This document shows, piece by piece, positions 3,148-5,976 of a DNA stretch of 5,976 nucleotides (within the stretch, counting starts at the first letter, position 1; every line of letters begins with the position of its first letter). The notes beneath the pieces were generated by a model. The model did no database searches. It worked only from the letters and a program-made list of their open reading frames with translations, and was not told the origin of the DNA. Where the stretch lies: NCBI GenBank assembly GCA_947378515.1, contig CANCKG010000049.1, forward strand, positions 1-5,976. Direction: 5' to 3'. The position numbers were made by a program, and so were the translations under genes. The DNA comes from Gammaproteobacteria bacterium. Lineage in GTDB: Bacteria; Pseudomonadota; Gammaproteobacteria; CAISUE01.

Positions 3148-5931
3148 ATGCTTGATAAACAATTTAATCCCGATGTTATTGAAGCGGCAGCACGCGCAAA
3201 GTGGCCAAATAGCCATTTTAGTCCACAAGGCGAGGGCGACGCTTTTTGCGTGATGTTACCGCCACCGAATGTTACGGGCACCTTGCACATGGGCCATGGC
3301 TTTCAACATACCTTGATGGATACTTTAGTGCGCTATCAAAGAATGAATGGCGCTAAGACTCTATGGCAACCGGGGACCGATCATGCCGGGATCGCGACGC
3401 AATTAGTGGTCGAAAAACAATTAGCCCATCAAGGCTTGCATCGCAAAGACTTAGGGCGGGAAGCTTTTACTCAAAAAATTTGGGATTGGAAAACAGAATC
3501 CGGCGATACGATTTGTGCCCAAATGCGCGAATTGGGTGATAGCGTCGATTGGTCACGCTTACGGTTCACCATGGATGATGCAATGTCAGACGCAGTTACC
3601 GAAGCCTTTGTGCGTCTGCATGATGATGGCTTGATTTATCGCGGTAAACGTTTAGTCAATTGGGATCCAGTATTATTAACCGCGGTGTCTGATTTAGAAG
3701 TGCTGCCGACTGAAGAAACCGGTTCCTTGTGGTATTTGCGTTATCCCTTAGTGTCTCCCGTGGGGGAGCTGACCCATATTATTGTCGCGACTACCCGGCC
3801 TGAAACTATGTTGGGCGATGTGGCAGTGGCCGTGAATCCCGAGGATCCCCGTTATCACGCGTTAATCGGCCAGCAGGTATCTTTACCGCTAAGCGATCGG
3901 ACGATTCCGGTTATTGCAGATAGCTATGTTGAAGCGGAATTTGGTACCGGTTGCGTCAAAATTACCCCTGCTCATGATTTTAATGATTATGAAATGGGTA
4001 AACGGCACAATTTGCCGCTGATCAATATTTTTAAGCCTGATGCGACCCTCAATGCCAATGTGCCAGGGGCTTATCAAGGTTTAAGTCGCCAAGTCGCGCG
4101 TAATCAAGTCGTAGCTGAATTAACCACTTTAAATCTCATCGATAAAATTGAACCGCATACTTTAAAAGTACCGCGCTCTGAACGGTCCAATGCCATTATC
4201 GAACCATATTTGACCGAGCAATGGTATGTCAAAATGGCGGATTTAGCGGTACCAGCGCTGGCTGCCGTTGAAAACGGTGCAATTGAATTAGTACCGGATA
4301 ATTGGCGCAATACGTATCGGCAATGGCTGGATAATATTCAAGATTGGTGTATTAGCCGGCAATTGTGGTGGGGCCATCGGATTCCTGCTTGGTATGATGC
4401 GGTGGGGAAAATGTATGTTGGCCGTTCAGAGGCTGAAGTACGCAGTAAATACCAATTGGGCATGGATATTGCACTAACTCAAGACGACGATGTCTTGGAT
4501 ACTTGGTTTTCTTCGGCCCTGTGGCCTTTTTCGACCCTGGGTTGGCCTGCCGATACCATCGATTTAGCGACCTTTTACCCAACAGCGGTGTTAGTTACAG
4601 GTTTTGACATCATCTTTTTTTGGGTAGCAAGAATGGTGATGTTCGGTTTATATTTTTTAAAGCAAGTACCGTTTAAAAAAGTCTTGTTCACCGGGTTAAT
4701 TCGCGATTCCGATGGCGCGAAAATGTCGAAATCCAAAGGCAATGTCTTGGATCCACTGGATGTTATTCACGGCATTTGCTTAGAGGATTTATTGGTTAAA
4801 CGGACTTCGCATGTTTTACTCGAATCGCAACTGAAAACGATTGAGGCCGCGACGCGTAAGCAATTTCCCGAAGGCATTCCGGCTTTTGGCACCGATGCCT
4901 TGCGCTTTACCTATTGTGCATTAGCAACCCATGGCCGCGATATCCGTTTTGATATGAATCGGGTTGAAGGTTATCGTAATTTCTGCAATAAATTATGGAA
5001 TGCGACCCGCTTCATCGAAATGCAGCTGGAGCAGCGTTCTGTCACGACGCTAACCCAGTCGATCGATTTTGCTAAGCTGGCACCAGTTGAACAATGGATT
5101 TTGACGCGTTTAAATGCCACGATTAAAGCGGCACATGAAGCGATCGAAGCCTTGCGTTTTGATCAATTGGCGCAAGTATTGTATGAATTCGTCTGGAATG
5201 ATTTTTGTGATTGGTACGTGGAGTTGGCTAAAATCAGTCTGAATAATCCAGATTTAGCTCAGGCGCAAAAAGAGCAAGTGTTAACGGTCGTGGTGACGGT
5301 ACTCGAAAACAGTTATCGTTTATTGCAGCCGATCATTCCTTTTATCACGGAAGTGCTGTGGCAACAAATAGCACCAGTGCTGGGTATTAAAGGGTCGAGT
5401 ATTATGTTAGCGGCTTATCCTAAAACCATCGTGGGTGGTAATAGTACGGATGCCAGCCAGCAAGTCGCTTTATTGCAAGCGTGGGTTGGCGGATTGCGGC
5501 AATTGCGCAGTGAATACCGACTCGCCCCCGGTGTGCGGATCAAAGAAGTGGTCGTTAGCGCGCTGCCGAATTCGGCTGGCGCTAACGATATCGCCGGATT
5601 TAATTTAGTGCGTGAATTACAGCAATTAGCCAAAGTCGATAATTTCGTGAAGACAGCGATGGACAATGTTAATACGGATCAACAACGGGCTGCGCAATAC
5701 CTTGGCAATGTCGAAATCAGCTTTCCATTGGAAGGCTTGATCGATGTCGCGGCCGAACGGGCTCGAATGAACAAAGAATTATTAAAAATGCAACTCGAGC
5801 TAGATAAATTAACCACTAAATTAGCTAACCCTGCTTATTTAGAAAAAGCCCCCGCGGTGGTGGTGGCTAAAGAGCAAACACGCTTACTTGAATTGCAAGT
5901 CGTGGTACAGCAATTACAGCAAAAACTATAG
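3148..5931 (+). CDS. valS: Valyl-tRNA synthetase
   Basis: Complete 927-residue class I aminoacyl-tRNA synthetase that charges tRNA-Val with valine in the cytoplasm. The catalytic signatures are PPPNVTGTLHMGH at 38-50 (HIGH motif HMGH, 47-50), GTDHAGIATQ (76-85) and KMSKS at 525-529. The editing (CP1) domain, which removes mischarged threonine, is marked by ATTRPET (214-220) and GTGCVKITPAHDFNDYE (266-282). DWCISRQLWWGHRIPAWY (399-416), DVLDTWFSSALWPFSTLGWP (448-467) and GFDIIFFWVARM (485-496) are further core blocks. The anticodon-binding helical domain follows FCNKLWNATRF (612-622), and the last 60 or so residues form the ValRS C-terminal coiled coil. It is slightly shorter than the E. coli enzyme (951); much of the difference is a missing short insertion around residues 295-310 in the editing domain. 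The start at 3148 is fixed by MLDKQFNPDVIE, which aligns with E. coli MEKTYNPQDIE, although no clear Shine-Dalgarno precedes it. No frameshift or missing catalytic residue is seen. Confidence 0.98.
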   Translation: MLDKQFNPDVIEAAARAKWPNSHFSPQGEGDAFCVMLPPPNVTGTLHMGHGFQHTLMDTLVRYQRMNGAKTLWQPGTDHAGIATQLVVEKQLAHQGLHRKDLGREAFTQKIWDWKTESGDTICAQMRELGDSVDWSRLRFTMDDAMSDAVTEAFVRLHDDGLIYRGKRLVNWDPVLLTAVSDLEVLPTEETGSLWYLRYPLVSPVGELTHIIVATTRPETMLGDVAVAVNPEDPRYHALIGQQVSLPLSDRTIPVIADSYVEAEFGTGCVKITPAHDFNDYEMGKRHNLPLINIFKPDATLNANVPGAYQGLSRQVARNQVVAELTTLNLIDKIEPHTLKVPRSERSNAIIEPYLTEQWYVKMADLAVPALAAVENGAIELVPDNWRNTYRQWLDNIQDWCISRQLWWGHRIPAWYDAVGKMYVGRSEAEVRSKYQLGMDIALTQDDDVLDTWFSSALWPFSTLGWPADTIDLATFYPTAVLVTGFDIIFFWVARMVMFGLYFLKQVPFKKVLFTGLIRDSDGAKMSKSKGNVLDPLDVIHGICLEDLLVKRTSHVLLESQLKTIEAATRKQFPEGIPAFGTDALRFTYCALATHGRDIRFDMNRVEGYRNFCNKLWNATRFIEMQLEQRSVTTLTQSIDFAKLAPVEQWILTRLNATIKAAHEAIEALRFDQLAQVLYEFVWNDFCDWYVELAKISLNNPDLAQAQKEQVLTVVVTVLENSYRLLQPIIPFITEVLWQQIAPVLGIKGSSIMLAAYPKTIVGGNSTDASQQVALLQAWVGGLRQLRSEYRLAPGVRIKEVVVSALPNSAGANDIAGFNLVRELQQLAKVDNFVKTAMDNVNTDQQRAAQYLGNVEISFPLEGLIDVAAERARMNKELLKMQLELDKLTTKLANPAYLEKAPAVVVAKEQTRLLELQVVVQQLQQKL

Positions 5932-5942
5932 GATCAAAACTC

Positions 5943-5976
5943 ATGAGCTTAACGGAATTACGCCTTAGATTAGACA
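5943..5976 (+). CDS. Start of a downstream gene (partial, cut by the window edge)
   Basis: ATG at 5943 opens a frame reading MSLTELRLRLD to the window end, 11 bases after the valS stop. AGGA at 5930-5933, overlapping the valS stop codon, is a possible ribosome binding site, though its nine-base spacing is slightly long. The short gap suggests co-transcription with valS. Eleven residues are too few for identification. The MS-L-ELR-x-R-x-D pattern is reminiscent of the start of a chorismate mutase domain (as in PheA), but many unrelated proteins begin this way. Confidence 0.45.
   Translation, partial: MSLTELRLRLD

Noticed and set aside
2966..3253. Plus-strand 95-codon frame between abi and valS
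   Set aside because: It overlaps the recognisable Abi C-terminus and the start of valS in other frames, and its sequence looks like an out-of-frame reading of both.
3889..5666. Minus-strand frames of 62-83 codons inside valS
   Set aside because: All are antisense to an intact essential gene with clear motifs; coding potential is explained by valS.

Overview
The window looks like a chromosomal segment of a gammaproteobacterium with moderate, AT-leaning base composition. The main evidence is the valyl-tRNA synthetase, which follows the E. coli-type enzyme closely from its first residues to its C-terminal coiled coil. A host-associated or Legionellales/Coxiellales-like lineage would fit the many small palindromic repeats and the decayed defence gene, but that placement is a guess.

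Layout. Bases 1-651 hold no convincing gene. They carry a repeat-rich block (about 172-618) with imperfect ~46-bp terminal inverted repeats. Inside are a perfect 32-bp palindrome and three consecutive stem-loops, so it looks like a non-autonomous (MITE-like) element or nested repeat units. Bases 652-2327, minus strand, hold a two-gene cluster: a carboxymuconolactone decarboxylase (CMD)-fold protein followed by an FAD/NAD(P)-binding oxidoreductase. The 74-bp gap between them is mostly one long inverted repeat, which in the mRNA would bury the Shine-Dalgarno sequence of the oxidoreductase. Bases 2402-2455 hold another member of the repeat family seen at the left, directly before an Abi-family (Abi_2) gene.

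The abi gene (2471-3024) is broken. Its N-terminal third and its C-terminal end are recognisable, but the middle is missing and the break is occupied by two different small inverted repeats (2723-2758 and 2773-2836). After a short spacer with a good extended -10 promoter comes a complete valS (3148-5931), followed by the first 11 codons of a further plus-strand gene cut by the window edge.

Functionally, valS is the essential housekeeping gene. The CMD/oxidoreductase pair is probably a small redox or detoxification unit with unknown substrate. The left block and the abi region are accessory DNA shaped by small repeats: copies of one motif family (core TGCTGAATAG and its complement) occur at 136, 191, 319, 592, 2407 and 2441.
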